A stretch of DNA of 64,000 bases from Phyto melanocephala (lineage: Eukaryota; Arthropoda; Insecta; Diptera; Rhinophoridae), in NCBI GenBank assembly GCA_941918925.1, contig OW799236.1, positions 79,238,713 to 79,302,712 on the forward strand, written 5' to 3'. Position 1 is the first letter of the stretch. Each line of letters starts with the position of its first letter. The notes beneath the pieces are model-generated. The model searched no databases. It saw only the letters and a list, made by a program, of their open reading frames with translations, and was not told the DNA's origin. A program made the translations under genes and the position numbers. This document shows positions 35,444 through 47,371 of this stretch, piece by piece.

Positions 35444-36366
35444 CAGTGTTGCCACGACCAAAAAAAATTTACAACCAAAATTACTTCAAAAAGTAACCAA
35501 ATAAAAAAGAAAGTAACCAAAATTAAAATATATTTGATTTATTTTAAATTTGTTTAACATTTTAATATAAAAAATATTTGTACTTTACGAATGAATTATG
35601 AACTAAAAATAAACCAAAAATTCAAGTCTTACGTATTGAGTAACATAAAAAAACTTAAAGGTAATTTTATTACAAATAACGATAAATAAATAAAAAGCTT
35701 TTATTGAAAATAAAATTTTTATTTATTTTAAATTTTAATACAATATAAAAATATTTGTACCTACTCGTACTTGTTTTTTAAAACAGTCATGTATAATTAT
35801 TGGTTTCTTTGAGCTTTTATAATAATATATGTTTAATAGTTTTTTAAGCTTAAGGTCCTTTTAATAATAAAAAATCTTTTTGTTTTGTTTTATATTATTT
35901 GATCAATATTTCGCTACTTCTTTGTGTAGCATCATCAGGATACACGTTTTTTATTATATATTAGTTTTTTGTTGGATTTGTGTCTTGATATTTGTTATTT
36001 TTTTAAATAAATTTATAGTTTGATTAACAAAATTGAAAATAACATTTTTTATTATTAAAAGGACTTTAAGCTTAAAAAACTATTAACCAAACAGTCATGT
36101 ATTTTTTCGTACTCCAGAGTTGATCATTTGCTAAAAGAAAAAGGGTTTGAAGTGCTAACAATGTTGTCTAAACATTGTCACTTAAATGAGAACATTGCAA
36201 TGTTAAACGTACATATAAGAACATGATTTAAAAATAAAACATATTAAATACTACTGAATTTTGGGCTTTAAAAAAATAACCAAAAAGGAAAAAAAAAATA
36301 CACATCTACACATTGGCAAAAAAAATGACCAATTTTGGTTATAAATAACTAAAAACGGCAACGCTG
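35444..36366. mobile_element. Non-autonomous hAT element, 923 bp
   Basis: Ends CAGTGTTGCCACG and CGGCAACGCTG form the CAGNGTTGCC inverted repeat typical of hAT elements. The 8-bp target duplication AATATGAC lies at 35436-35443 and 36367-36374, exact on both sides. Subterminal AACCAAAATT words are also inverted. There is no transposase. It carries a smaller inverted-repeat unit at 35831-36088. Confidence 0.85.
35831..36088. mobile_element. 258-bp inverted-repeat unit nested in the hAT
   Basis: GTTTAATAGTTTTTTAAGCT and 25 further bases at the left match the inverse of 36044-36088 with three differences, giving 45-bp terminal inverted repeats. On the minus strand the interior has CCTGATGATGCTACACAAAG then AAGTAGCGAAAT (35900-35942), which resembles a hammerhead ribozyme core. 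AAACAGTCATGTAT occurs on both sides (35781 and 36091). It may be a MITE or a Penelope-related fragment. Confidence 0.5.
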
Positions 36367-36383
36367 AATATGACAACAGTTAA

Positions 36384-37828
36384 CCCTTTCATGTCAGAAT
36401 TAAAGTGGGCGTGGTTAAAAATATTTTCAATATATTAGGCTATTGCTTGAGCCTTGAATATGAACTGATATTAATTTCAAGCCTCTACTACTTCTGGTTT
36501 TACCGTTATGAGATGTTGCTTTTAGGCAACATTAAGCATTGGTGGTACATTTTAAAACACAAAGATACATTGATATTTTATGATATTTTTATTAATTTTT
36601 TATACATTTCATGTGTGATATGATACAAAACAATTTTTTTGTGGATTACAACATAAGTATACCTTACATTTTGAGCATTTTGATTTTGGAATACCGGTTT
36701 GGCATAATCTACACCTTCCTTTTGCTCCCCATTCAATCCAATGGCCAACTTGATCAAGACGCATGGATTTTGGAGGTTTCGATATGTATGATCGCTTTGC
36801 TGACGACGATGAACTTTGTGACGAAACGTTTGAAATGTCGGATGGTGCTGGAGACGGTGAATCTGATTGCATGCTTGGAAGGATTGCCGATGGGCGTCCT
36901 CTTTTGCGATGGTTTACTGGCGCTATATCAGACGCGTGTAGAAGCTCGTTTGCAATACTCAATTGAAAATCCAACAATGACATATGTTTCGTTCTTCCGT
37001 CTTGATCTTTGAGGTCTCTTCTATACAACAACCAGCTATTGACTACTGCTGTGCTGAGGCACCAGTATACAATACGCATATACCATTTCTTCGAACGGTG
37101 GTTGATTTTATACAACTCTGCCAACATGTCAGCCAGGTCTACGCCTCCCATATGCTTGTTATAAAACTCAACAATAGCAGGTCTAGGTATATTTATATAC
37201 TTCTTTTGTTTACGACACCAACGTTTGCATTCTGAAACTGGTTCTTCAGCTATATAATTTGATACTAGTTGAACGCTCTTGTTGTCGTACCAGCGACAGA
37301 CAACTAAATTGTATACTGCCTCAAATTTAAAATCATACGATCCACGACCTTTTTTCATGAGCTCCTTTTCATTCATTCTGTGAGACCTTTTGGGCGCATT
37401 TCTAAACAAAAAACAAAACTAAAATTATTGCTACTATGGACAAATGTTGCCTATAAGCAACATTGTGTTCATGAAATTCCTGACATAACAATAACAACTT
37501 TTTTTAAGTTTTGCAAACATTATTTCATTTTCTTACCTGTTATTTATAATAAAATTCACTTTTTATAAAAAAATTCTTGCGTATTTAGATTTTATTTGAA
37601 CTTTTGTAAAACAACTTTTTCGAATTTTTTTTGCACACGTCTGAGCCCCACTTCAACTCGCTCTCAAATTAACACTTGTAATGATTTTTAAAATTCAACA
37701 TCATAAACAAATGCTCACACATGTTAATTTTAGTTGGAGAAAAACCGTTAGCAAAAATATCAAAAACTGTAGTAACTATGACCGAAAATATACAATGTTG
37801 CCTATAAGCAACATTTGACATTAAAGGG
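36384..37828 (-). mobile_element. Internally deleted piggyBac element
   Basis: TTAA at 36380-36383 and 37829-37832 is the piggyBac target duplication. The ends CCCTTTCATGTCA and TGACATTAAAGGG are inverted. Only five bases (AACAG) separate it from the hAT target duplication. Near-palindromes of the form ATGTTGCCTATAAGCAACAT lie at 36513, 37444 and 37795. Complete relatives are usually well over 2 kb; this one is 1445 bp with only the C-terminal part of the transposase. Confidence 0.85.
36609..37405 (-). pseudogene. piggyBac transposase, C-terminal part
   Basis: The open frame on the minus strand runs about 265 codons. GGVDLADMLAELYKI (about 37120) contains the third catalytic Asp of the DDE_Tnp_1_7 domain; KKWYMRIVYWCLSTAVVNSW follows as in PGBD-type proteins. 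After a Ser-rich linker the C-terminus is a Cys-rich zinc-binding domain, CRLCQTGIPKSKCSKCKVYL then CC..CF. The start is preceded by TTTTGTTTTTTGTTTAG (ending about 37405), a good 3' splice site, so this is probably a last exon. The upstream exon(s) with the first two Asp residues are deleted. The frame itself is unbroken, which suggests recent loss of activity. Confidence 0.85.
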
Positions 37829-38261
37829 TTAAGCTTCTGACGCAATAGTGATTGAGTATACATACAATAGAGAAATAAGTAGCATTAGAAAACAATTAAT
37901 TCTTTAAATAAAATTCGTTTATATTTTTTATATTTTAGTTTTTTACTATTTTTTATTATTATATTTTTATTTTAGGAATCAACCTTCTTTTAACTTTAGT
38001 TTATTTCTTATAATCAGAAGTCGTTTCATCTTGTTCCTCATTATTTTTTTATTATAATTTAAGAAATGTTGTCACTTTTAGCATCAACATTTTCAATAAT
38101 ATTTGCTATTACTATTTTGGATAACATTTTATATTTTTTGCAGAACGTTCCAAAAAGCAAACTCTGCGTAGTTGTTAAGCAACAGCTGATCGCGCATCAG
38201 CAACTACATTTGGCATTACTGTCGCAGTGATGCAAAAATTTGCAGTACGAATGTACCCATA

Positions 38262-40519
38262 GAAAAGTGTTTGTAGAAAATACTTTAATTAGAACTTTTT
38301 ACTAATTGAACATCGTATCTTATACTATGTTCACACACGCGCCCTAATTGTCAATTTTTAATAATCTCGCAATTAAAGGCCTCTCTTGAACTCAGTTTAC
38401 CATACTAAAAATTACTTTTAAATTGAGCAATATATACTTAATTGTTTCACTTATTGTCCAAAACTCGAAATACAACTCTTGAGAAGTATGTTCAGTGAGA
38501 AGAAAATTCTATAGGTGGCATTTCTAATGTCAAACAAATAAATATACAAAAAACAAAAAGTAAGGAAATGGAAAATAATTGATGAAAATTTTAAAAAATG
38601 CTTAAATAAATTAAAATACATATTTATGTATGTATATAAATATAACTGTAAATAAAGAGAAGGCACTATTTGTTTTGATATAAATACATCGTATTTTCAC
38701 AGCTATTAAATGCTAATGGAGTAGGATAAATTGAGTTTGTGTAAACACTTATTTTAATTGCTTAATCAACACTAAATTGAAACAATTAAAAATATCTGTC
38801 TGAACAGGGTATTCTACTTTTTACATATTATCACAACTTTATAATATTTCCGAATAAAATTAATCAACATTCATATACAAAGATTACAAGTTCTTTATCA
38901 TGCGTCAACAACTCGAAGATCGCGAAAAAAAATCTATAAAACTTCGTCAATGAATACGCAGTTTTTTACACAATGTTTACAAAAGATAATATATGAAAAA
39001 AAAATATTAAATGCGTTTTTTTCACAAAAAAATAAAGCTAAATTTAAATAAAACTAAAATGGCAATAAATTTTTAAATTTTTTTTACATTTAACAGCGTT
39101 TTGTTTATAGTATTTATTTGCTGAAAATAATTTGTTTTAATTTTTATTTATTTATTTTTATTATTTACTGCTTTAATACTTTACTTTTTAATACATTATT
39201 TAAGTATACGACATTTATTTAAATTTTCTCATTTCTTTTCTTTTTACTGGAAATGTTGTACAAAAAAAGAAAATGTAAAAATACTACAAAATACAAACAC
39301 ACTCAAAGAACAAATTCCAATTTAGTCATACAGAGAATAGAAGAAAAAAACATTCACCAATACCGATAAAGTTTTGTATGCAATTATGCTATAAGAACAG
39401 TATGTGTGTGGGTTTTGTATAGATTGATGTTGGTTTGTTAGAGTGTTGGTAAATACATGCGCATTTAAAAAATGTGCAGTTTTCAAGAAAGTCAGAAAAA
39501 ACATTCCAAAGAAAATAACAAAATATGCAGAAAGCAAAAACTAAGTAATGTTAGGCTAGGTTCTGAATGTCATGGCAGTGAGTGAGAGTGTGATAGAGTG
39601 ACTGTGAGAGAGTGCGAGAGAAAGGGGTGAATGCATGCAAAATACAGCAAGTACTCGTTTGTAGTCATGTTTTTGGTTTTATCTAAAAGCTCTGAGTGAC
39701 TAAGTGATGACATATTCTTGCACTTGTATTACCGTTGTTGAGCATGTTCTTTTTTAAATTGAATAGTTTTTGTATATGAAATTTTTTTAATAAAATTTTT
39801 CACATACATACAATATTCATCTTAAGAAAAGTAAAATATTTTTGTATTATTTTTAACAATTTCACACACATATAAATTTTTAAAGGTTTATTGGCTTATT
39901 TTAGATATCTATTAATTAACTTAGTTAGCTCAGCTGACATTGTTGGGCAAAGTTTTAATATATCGTCGCTGCTCCGACGTAATGGCTTATGTGACAATTT
40001 TTAACATATTTTTTATTGCTGCATTTTAAACTTTTTTTGGTCAAATATCTATCCACCAAATATTTCAAGGAGATATTGATTGGTTAAATATAAACAATAA
40101 CTTTATTTTATTTACTTTTACTTGAGTGGGCTAGTTATAGCGCGACCCTGACAAAAAAATGGCTGCACAAAAACATATACTTGAAGTTATATGTTAATTT
40201 TTATAATGAAAATCAAGTAAGATTAATATATTCGGCTGTAATACAACCTTAACAGAAGTGTATAAAAGATTATTGAGAACATATTTACACTTGCTTAATC
40301 ATCATGCAGATACATATCTTCTTGTTGTGTGTGATCATGTTCGTGCAACGTAGAGTAAAACTTCGCAGTACATACATTAGTACACATGAATAAGCGTACA
40401 AAATAAATTAACTATAACAAACACCCACAAATTTTTTAACATCTTGTACTTACATACACTCAGCAACGCTTGCTTTTGTTAATTTTAAAATATATTTTTT
40501 TTTGTTGCAATCTCAATAA
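38262..40519. other. AT-rich spacer with a GAGA-rich patch
   Basis: At 39575-39625 GTGAGTGAGAGTGTGATAGA and following GAGAG words form a purine-rich patch of the kind GAGA factor binds in flies. Nothing else recognised. Confidence 0.45.
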
Positions 40520-40850
40520 GAAACAAAGCCATACGCGGGTTTTTGCTTATATCACAGCTGCTTATCAGTCAAAATTACTTATTTTCACTATCAAAATTCT
40601 CGAAAACATTTCTAATAAACTGCTGCTACATGCGAGGTCATGGAATATATGGATGCTGCAAAAAGTTGATTTTAACGATTATACAGACGAACAAACTGGC
40701 ATAGCAAAATCGAAATTTCTATCTATAGGGATTCAAATTATATATACTTTATGGGGTCAGAAATTTATTCTGTCGAAATTACAAACTGAATGACAAACTT
40801 ATATGTGTACATATGTATACTCTTTTACACTCTCGTGTGAAGAGTGCAAT
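40520..40850 (-). mobile_element. DINE-1-like fragment, family A 5' part
   Basis: GTTTTTGCTTATATCACAGC, AAAAGTTGATTTTAACGATT and ATACTTTATGGGGTCAGAAA are family-A blocks in minus orientation, ending with ACTCTCGTGTGAAGAGTGCA, the short terminal hairpin. The 3' half is absent. Confidence 0.6.
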
Positions 40851-42714
40851 AACTATAATATTCTACTTTTGTGCACTTACACGCGATCCAATTCTTGTAG
40901 ATTCTCATTTGCAATTTGTATTGAACACTATTGTTATAAAACATTTTGCAGGAATTAGTTTTATATGATTATGTTAAAATCTAACTATACTCCACGGCTC
41001 TAAATGTTAAACTCAATGTATGAAAAATGTAAAAAACAAGGTATACTCCCTTATAAAAAAAATAAAATTTTTCTTTGTGTAAATATCATTTTTAGTACAA
41101 CATGATAAAAAGCACAGTTGCTTCACTCAGTGCTAAAATACTTTTAAGATTTGTCGAATTTGTATATTTCATAGACTACATTATATTTTTAAACTGTATG
41201 AAGTTAATTTTTTTAATTTCTCATTCTTTTATGAAGAAATTCATACTTTAAGAAGAATTCTCTATTTTCCAAATTTTTACACTCGAAATCGCATAGGAAC
41301 TAGATTTCAGTGAAATGTTTAAATATATTTTTGTTAATATAAAAATTGTTTTTTTTTTATTTATTTAAATATGAAATTAAAAATCAGTTACCAAGTTATG
41401 AACGCTAAAGTTTAATTTCGTGAGAACATTTATTTTGAAACTAAATAAAATCATGGACCGAAGTGTTACTCATACAAAATAGATATAAAAAAGATAAATT
41501 TAATATTTTTCTCTTATAAAAACAACAATTAGTACAATTGCTTTGTCTTATTTTTCTTAACATTTAAGAAATTTAATTTACAATCTTTGCTACCTTTGCT
41601 GTTTATAATACATTTATTAATGAAGCCTTTTGGCAACCCTAGCTTCTACACACACTAACTCTCTATCTCTCTCTTGTACACATACCTGTTTTTACTAGTA
41701 TTTGTATATAAATGTTGTTGTTTTTTATTTTTTGTTGATTATGCTTCTGCTATTTGCAAGTGTTTTGTCTATGTAGTGGTAGGAAATTTATTTTACTTGT
41801 TTTTTCCTTTCGGGTTTTTTCTTCCTCTGTTGCTGCCATTGCATTTTGATTACATTTCCTTTGTCGTAGGTCAATATACAAGCATTTTTTTCAGTTTTCA
41901 CATGAATTTTATTTTCTTTGTAAAACAAAAAATGTTTTTGTGGATAAATTATTTATTTATATCTTGTACATATATTATTAAAATTTTTTAAAAATCACTC
42001 TTATTTCATAGAAACTGCAAACTGTTGATAGAACATGATTAAGAATTAATTTCTTTTAAAATGTATAAATAAATTGTTTACACAAGACTTATAATTTTAG
42101 TAAATAATTTGTTTTTAACAAAAAAATATTCTTTTTAATTTATCTGCCTCATACAAACGTTCATTTCAAAGTCGCGCTCTATACTGACTATATTTAGCAG
42201 CAACAAAAATAAAAGGGCAGAGAAAACTGTATTTATTATTTTATTTTCCGTTTTCAGTGCATTTTATTCGCCTCCAGAGTTGGTTTTGCAAAGTTAACTG
42301 GTTGGTTGGCTATTGTAGTTGTTGTAGGTATTTCTTTCTTTTATTAATATTTGTGTGCATGTCTATTTGGAACTACAAAATATTGAGTACGACAAGTCCA
42401 CCAACAGAGTCAATTACTCACACTATAGTTTGAAAATGCAATGCCAACAACAGCAGCAATAACAATATGGAAATTGCGAGAATATGTAATGATGAGTGCA
42501 ATGTAGCAAATACACTCAGTTAATGCAAAAAAAAAACGAAAAAACACAATGAACCTTTAATTTTTTTTTAAATTATTTACACTTGCAGTGCTCTTGTAGA
42601 TTGTTTTGTTTTTTTTTTTTTGTGCAAAACAAAAGTGAAAGACTTAATTATGGTTATATACTACATATATTAAAATCTTTTCAAAGTTATTTTAAGTTCT
42701 TTTTTTTAAATCTA
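40851..42714. other. AT-rich spacer
   Basis: No gene recognised. The 105-codon frame at 41674-41991 is Phe-rich, low-complexity and unlikely to be coding. Confidence 0.5.
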
Positions 42715-43545
42715 GTTCAGTTCAAAACTAATTCTAGCGTAGTTTAGTTATAATCCAGTTATAGTTGAGTTATAGTTAAGATCGAGTAGAATTCTAGTTC
42801 AGTTATAGTGCAGTTCTAGTTCAGTTCTAGTTCAGTTTTAGTTTAGTTCTAGTTCAGTTCTAGTTCAGTTCTAGTTCAGTTCTAGTTCAGTTCTAGTTCA
42901 GTTCTAGTTCAGTTCTAGTTCAGTTCTAGTTCAGTTCTAGTTCAGTTCTAGTTCAGTTCTAGTTCAGTTCTAGTTCAGTTCTAGTTCTAGTTTAGTTCTA
43001 GTTCAGTTCTAGATCAGTTTTAGTTCAATTATATTTCAGTTATAGATTTCATATTCAAATTCATTCTAGCTCAGTTTTAGTTCAGAGGGCTAATTACGGA
43101 TTCGAACGTGATCGAAATTAGAGTTAAGAATCTCTATACCAAAAGCACAGCGAACTCGAACGTTGGATAAAAATTTCGATCGTGATCGGGTACCGTAATT
43201 TGGCCCCAGTTCATGATTAGTTCAGTTCTAGTTTAGTTATAGCCCATTTTTAGTTAATTGCTTGATTCGTTTTAATTAGATTGTAGTTTGGTTTAGTATT
43301 AATTCAAGTTCAAATTCAGTTCTAGTTATTACTTAGATCTAATTTAGTTTTAATCTAGTTGTAGTTAAGTTGTAGTTTAATTTTATTTCAGTTCATCTAT
43401 AGTTTATTTATAACTCAGTTCTAGTGCAATTTTTTTTCAGTTAAAGTACAGTTATTGTTTCAGTTTAGTTTCAGTGTAGTCGTAGTTCAGTTATATCTTA
43501 ACATCAATTTAATTTTAGTTTTTTTATAATTCAGTACTACATAGA
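42715..43545. repeat. 11-bp minisatellite (CAGTTCTAGTT)n
   Basis: About 13 near-perfect units at 42846-42987, with increasingly diverged units on both sides out to about 42715 and 43545. It is interrupted by a 120-bp inverted-repeat element at 43087-43206. The homogeneous centre and decayed edges fit expansion by slippage or unequal exchange in the middle. Confidence 0.9.
43087..43206. mobile_element. 120-bp MITE in the minisatellite
   Basis: GGGCTAATTACGGATTCGAA and GTGATCGAAATT on the left are mirrored on the right by AATTTCGATCGTGATCGGGT and CCGTAATTTGGCCC, an imperfect 35-bp inverted repeat. AGTTCA lies on both sides but is also part of the repeat unit, so the target duplication cannot be proved. 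Confidence 0.7.
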
Positions 43546-44399
43546 TCGGTTATTTATCATTTTCCGTTCACCTTTTAAAAAGTTTTAGTGCTATTTTTAT
43601 AAATTTCTCTTTACATAGTTAGATAAAATTATTTTCCCTTACTCCTATTAAGTAATTGTACATTTTGTATTAAAAACAAAACATTGTGCAAGGTCTGGAA
43701 ATGTATAAAAAAAAGTTTAACCCCACGCAAAACTATACCCAACAATAACGTTCCATTTAAAATGTCTCTGCTCTGAATAAAACTCATTTTAAATTATAGC
43801 ATTTTATCTTGTAAATATAGCAATTGATATTTCTGCATTAATAACATGAGTGAGTGATGAAAACAGTGAGTAATTTTATAGCAATAAAAAAATTATTTGC
43901 TACTCATCATAGAAGAGTTGGTGGCTGAGGTTATGACTCCTCACAATAGTTTTTTCTTACTTTCCTTCCCACATTCTACATTTTTTTATTTAAAATAAAT
44001 TTTGGATCACAGACACAGTCATTATGATATAATATTCATGTTAGTATTTGTTTTCAATACGTATATGTATACGTGTGTGTTGGTGGTATTTTGGGGTTAT
44101 TAAAGTGGAGGCCATAAGTACTCTGTTTCTCATTGAATTTACTATCTCACTAAGAGTATGACTACATGTGTGTTCGTAATTGGGATTTCAAAACAACGTT
44201 GGTCATTCCATTCTGTGGCTGTATATTGCAGCAGAGGCTTTGCACCTATTGCTGGTTTGTGTTTTATTGAAAAGCCGCTTAAAATCGAATTTCTTGGTAT
44301 ACAGAAAATGAGTGATGCGCTCGTTATATACGGGTGTATATTTGCGTGTAAATTTTGTGAATTTTTAGGGAGTCCGAATGTTTTTTTTAGAAACTAATT
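43546..44399. other. AT-rich spacer
   Basis: No gene or element recognised; the 79-codon frame at 44158-44397 has no known motif. Confidence 0.4.
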
Positions 44400-44405
44400 A
44401 AAGAT

Positions 44406-44640
44406 TTAGTGCATCCTAAACTCATATACTATTTTGACAAAGTCAAAAACTCTACAATGTAACTCCTTAGGGTTTTTTAATTTTAATTCCTTATATGTGT
44501 ATTCCAAGTTCGGCATTGCACCCACGTTAAAGTTATCGTGTCTAATATGCCTAAACGACAGAGATAGTGCTCCAAAGTCTAAAACTCTTCTTGCCATGCT
44601 CTACATGTTAATTTATTTGACATGTATTCGCATGGGAATA
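44406..44640 (-). pseudogene. LINE C-terminal fragment (decayed)
   Basis: On the minus strand a knuckle-like CRAWQEEF then TLEHYLC resembles the CRAC...HYIC motif at 15923-16282, with one Cys lost. CATGCTCTACATGT and CAATGTAACTCCTTA are shared with that copy on the plus strand. Frame breaks are frequent and no target duplication was found. Confidence 0.55.
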
Positions 44641-44747
44641 CAAGTTAATTTTCTTAGTGTTGGCCTACTCACTTTCAAGATCTCCTTCGATTTTTAAAGA
44701 TTTGGGTCATCTCAAATATGTTCGTCACTATACCGACGGCAGGGGTG

Positions 44748-45344
44748 CCCCGGTGGACTAGCGTCTGTCCGTGTGTTGGTTGAAATCAACATTTAGAACA
44801 ACTATATGTTCCTCAGATCTGTATATGGTATCAATCTCTTGGAAATATCCAGTAATGAATCGCTATTGAAATTCAGCACAATCGCCCCATAACTTTCTGA
44901 GATATGAGCAAAAAACCACGACCACCTCAATTTTTTACACAATTCCAACAACAACATACTTATATACATACATGCAAAAAACATGCCAAAAAAAAAATTA
45001 CAAAAAAAAATATATTAAAAATAAAAAAAAATAATAAAAAAAATTACAAAAAAAAAATTAAAAAAAAATTTAAAAAAAAAATTTTAAAAAATTTTTTAAA
45101 AATTTTTAAAAAAATTAAAAAAAAATATAAAAAAAATAATAAAATATAAATAATATCTTAAATAAAATAAGATAAAATTTTTTTGGCTCAGCTGGGATTC
45201 GATGCCACATTTAGTCTAACCAGTATATACATATGTACGTATTTTATATGAGATGAATGGTGATACAAACAATTGTTATTGCATGACTACACGTTGTGAA
45301 GGGTATATAAGATTCGGCACGGCCGAATATAGCACTGTTACTTG
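44748..45344 (+). mobile_element. DINE-1-like element, family A, with A-rich core
   Basis: 5'-truncated. Blocks: GTCCGTGTGTTGGTTGAAAT, GAAATTCAGCACAATCGCCC and CCATAACTTTCTGAGATATG. Then an A-rich core (about 44990-45180), the conserved TTTGGCTCAGCTGGGATTCG segment, and the 3' end GAAGGGTATATAAGATTCGG with hairpin and GTTACTTG ending at 45344. The 81-codon Lys-rich frame in the A-rich core is not a gene. Confidence 0.7.
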
Positions 45345-45349
45345 TTTTT

Positions 45350-46842
45350 ATCTCAAAAACAAAAAAATTGGTGGGTAAAACTTAAACATTTGCAAATGTC
45401 ATTTTGTATGGCGTTTACAAGGTTTTCAAAACGGTTTTAATTTTCTTCATACAAAGTTATCAAGATAAAAATGCAATTGGGTTGCAGATATTGAACCAAA
45501 AAAGTCGATTTCGAAAAAATGGCGCTTACGTGGTTTAAGAAGAAAGGCGGCAATATGAGCATCAAAACTGCAGCGCATTGTGCTAATCTAACTACAGTAA
45601 TTATAAATGCTAATAGAGTTGACAAATCTGACAAATTTATAATATTTTAATCTATGTGGAAAATTTTATCATCTAAAAAAACACTATTTATTTAATAATT
45701 AATTTAGGTATAACCAAAACAACACAAATATATATACGTACGTAAAAACAACTGAACCTACATATGAATTTCATATTGTTACATGCCAATATTAAACAAA
45801 AAAACTTGTAAGATTTTTTTTATTATTTTGCACATCCTCTTCTCTCTTTTTCCTTTATTATGGTTTTTTACTTCCTACGTTGTGTTCCAAAAAAAAAAAA
45901 AAAAAGAAACAGAAATTACGAAAACGAACTCCTAAATATCGACTCATTGGACTAACGTTGCGCACATAAAACGAGTACTTGTGCCGCCGTGTATGATTCT
46001 AAAGACGATGAGTACACTGATGGCGTTGGTAATGACGACAAAATCATGTGTATGTAGAACATGTAATAGGGAGTAGTACGACTGAACGAGTTAAAAACTT
46101 TTTTTTTTGAAATGGGTTTACATAGTACAAACTCAAATGTTGTGTTGCTTGGGAGACGGCGAGTACAACGATGAGTATTATGACTATTTTACTAATAATG
46201 GCTGGATGTTCGGCTACAGTAGAGGTAAAAGTTTATGTCCTCATAACATATTTATATGGGAAAATTAAAATAAAGTATTTTTATTTCTAGCTGACTTCAA
46301 ATTTTGATATTCCGTTGGTAAACTTAAAATGACATTATGAGTTGCAAGTACGAACAATTGGTATTTACAGTCGAACTTCCATAATCCGAACTTCTATAAC
46401 TCGATATTTTTCTCACTCTAACTTTTACTCTTTATTCAGCCTAATCCAACTGATCGTCTATTAACGTTTCTTTTTATAAACAGTACTAAAAAAACAATGA
46501 GGCCTACTTTCACTTTATCATAATTTTAGGATAATCTAGCTGAATCCTTCCATTTTTCTTTCAATTAAAAACACAATAGAGTTCGAACAAAAAATTCTTG
46601 GGGAATGAAATTTAGCTAAAATATTTCCAATATATTAAAAGTGTCTGGCATTTAAAAGTGGTCCCTTAAAAAGAAAGCTATACACTGTAATGCAATAGTA
46701 GGTCATGTCGAAATTATCTTTCAATATTGAAGATAATTTGATAACAACGTAGAGCAATAAAACTTAACATTAACATAACATTTATGGCCAATATTACCTC
46801 TATATTCATCTTGCATATAAAGATTTTTCTTCAATTCATACA
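45350..46842. other. Spacer with a solo pogo-like end
   Basis: TACAGTCGAACTTCCATAAT at 46368, continuing CCGAACTTC, resembles the left end of pogo/Tigger-type elements, but the matching right end was not found. Otherwise AT-rich with no gene recognised. Confidence 0.4.
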
Positions 46843-47371
46843 TCTATATAAAAGTGAAACTCTATCTGTGTGTGTTAGCTATAGACTCAGAAACCGTAAA
46901 GCCGATCGAACTCAAACTTAGGGTGGTAAAAAATGGGCGGGGCTACTCCCATAAAAATAAGTTATCATTTTTAGCTACTTGCACTAGATCAATTTTTCTG
47001 AAACTTTGCACACATATTGAGCTGTCATGACTATATAATTTCATGATTAGAAAAGTGGGTAGGGCCACGCCCATACAAAAAGTTATAATTTTGAGGTACT
47101 TGCACTGGATCCATTTTTCTGAAACTTTGCACACTTATTAAGCTGTCATGACTATACATTTTCGTGATTAGAAAAGTGGGAATGTCACGCCTATAAAAAA
47201 AGTTATTATTTTTAGCTACTTAAACTTCACCGATTTTTCTGAAACTTTGCACACATATTGAGCTGTCATGACTATACAGTTTCGTGGTTATAAAAGTGGG
47301 CAGTGCCACGCCCATAAAAAACGAATTTTTATTCATTAAGGGGCATAGCAACACGCGCCAGGCTTGGCTAG
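46843..47371 (+). mobile_element. Non-autonomous Helitron with four repeat units
   Basis: Same family as 20015-20481: TCTATATAAAAGTGAAACTC near the start and CAGGCTTGGCTAG followed by T at the end. The internal 120-bp unit is present about four times, marked by GGGCGGGGCTACTCCC (46935), GGGTAGGGCCACGCCC (47057) and two later variants. The start could be a few bases further left, since CATACAT precedes it. Confidence 0.7.

Larger units (their letters stand above)
35295..38258. mobile_element. Outer element carrying a hAT and a piggyBac
   Basis: GGGTACATTCGTA at 35295 and TACGAATGTACCC at 38246-38258 are inverted; both ends continue with GCATCACTGC (about 35320) and its inverse GCAGTGATGC (about 38224). 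ATA flanks both sides. Without the two inserted elements it would be about 590 bp and non-coding. The superfamily is not clear from the ends. Confidence 0.6.

Noticed and set aside
36611..37012. 133-codon plus-strand frame
   Set aside because: Antisense shadow of the piggyBac C-terminal exon.
41674..41991. 105-codon hydrophobic frame resembling a membrane protein
   Set aside because: Phe/Tyr/Leu-rich from T-rich DNA, no motif, no promoter or splice context.
43087..43206. AGTTCA flanks as a target-site duplication
   Set aside because: AGTTCA is part of the surrounding 11-bp repeat, so its presence on both sides is expected without duplication.
44904..45149. 81-codon Lys/Asn-rich open frame
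   Set aside because: It lies in the A-rich core of a DINE-1-like element and is a product of poly-A composition.
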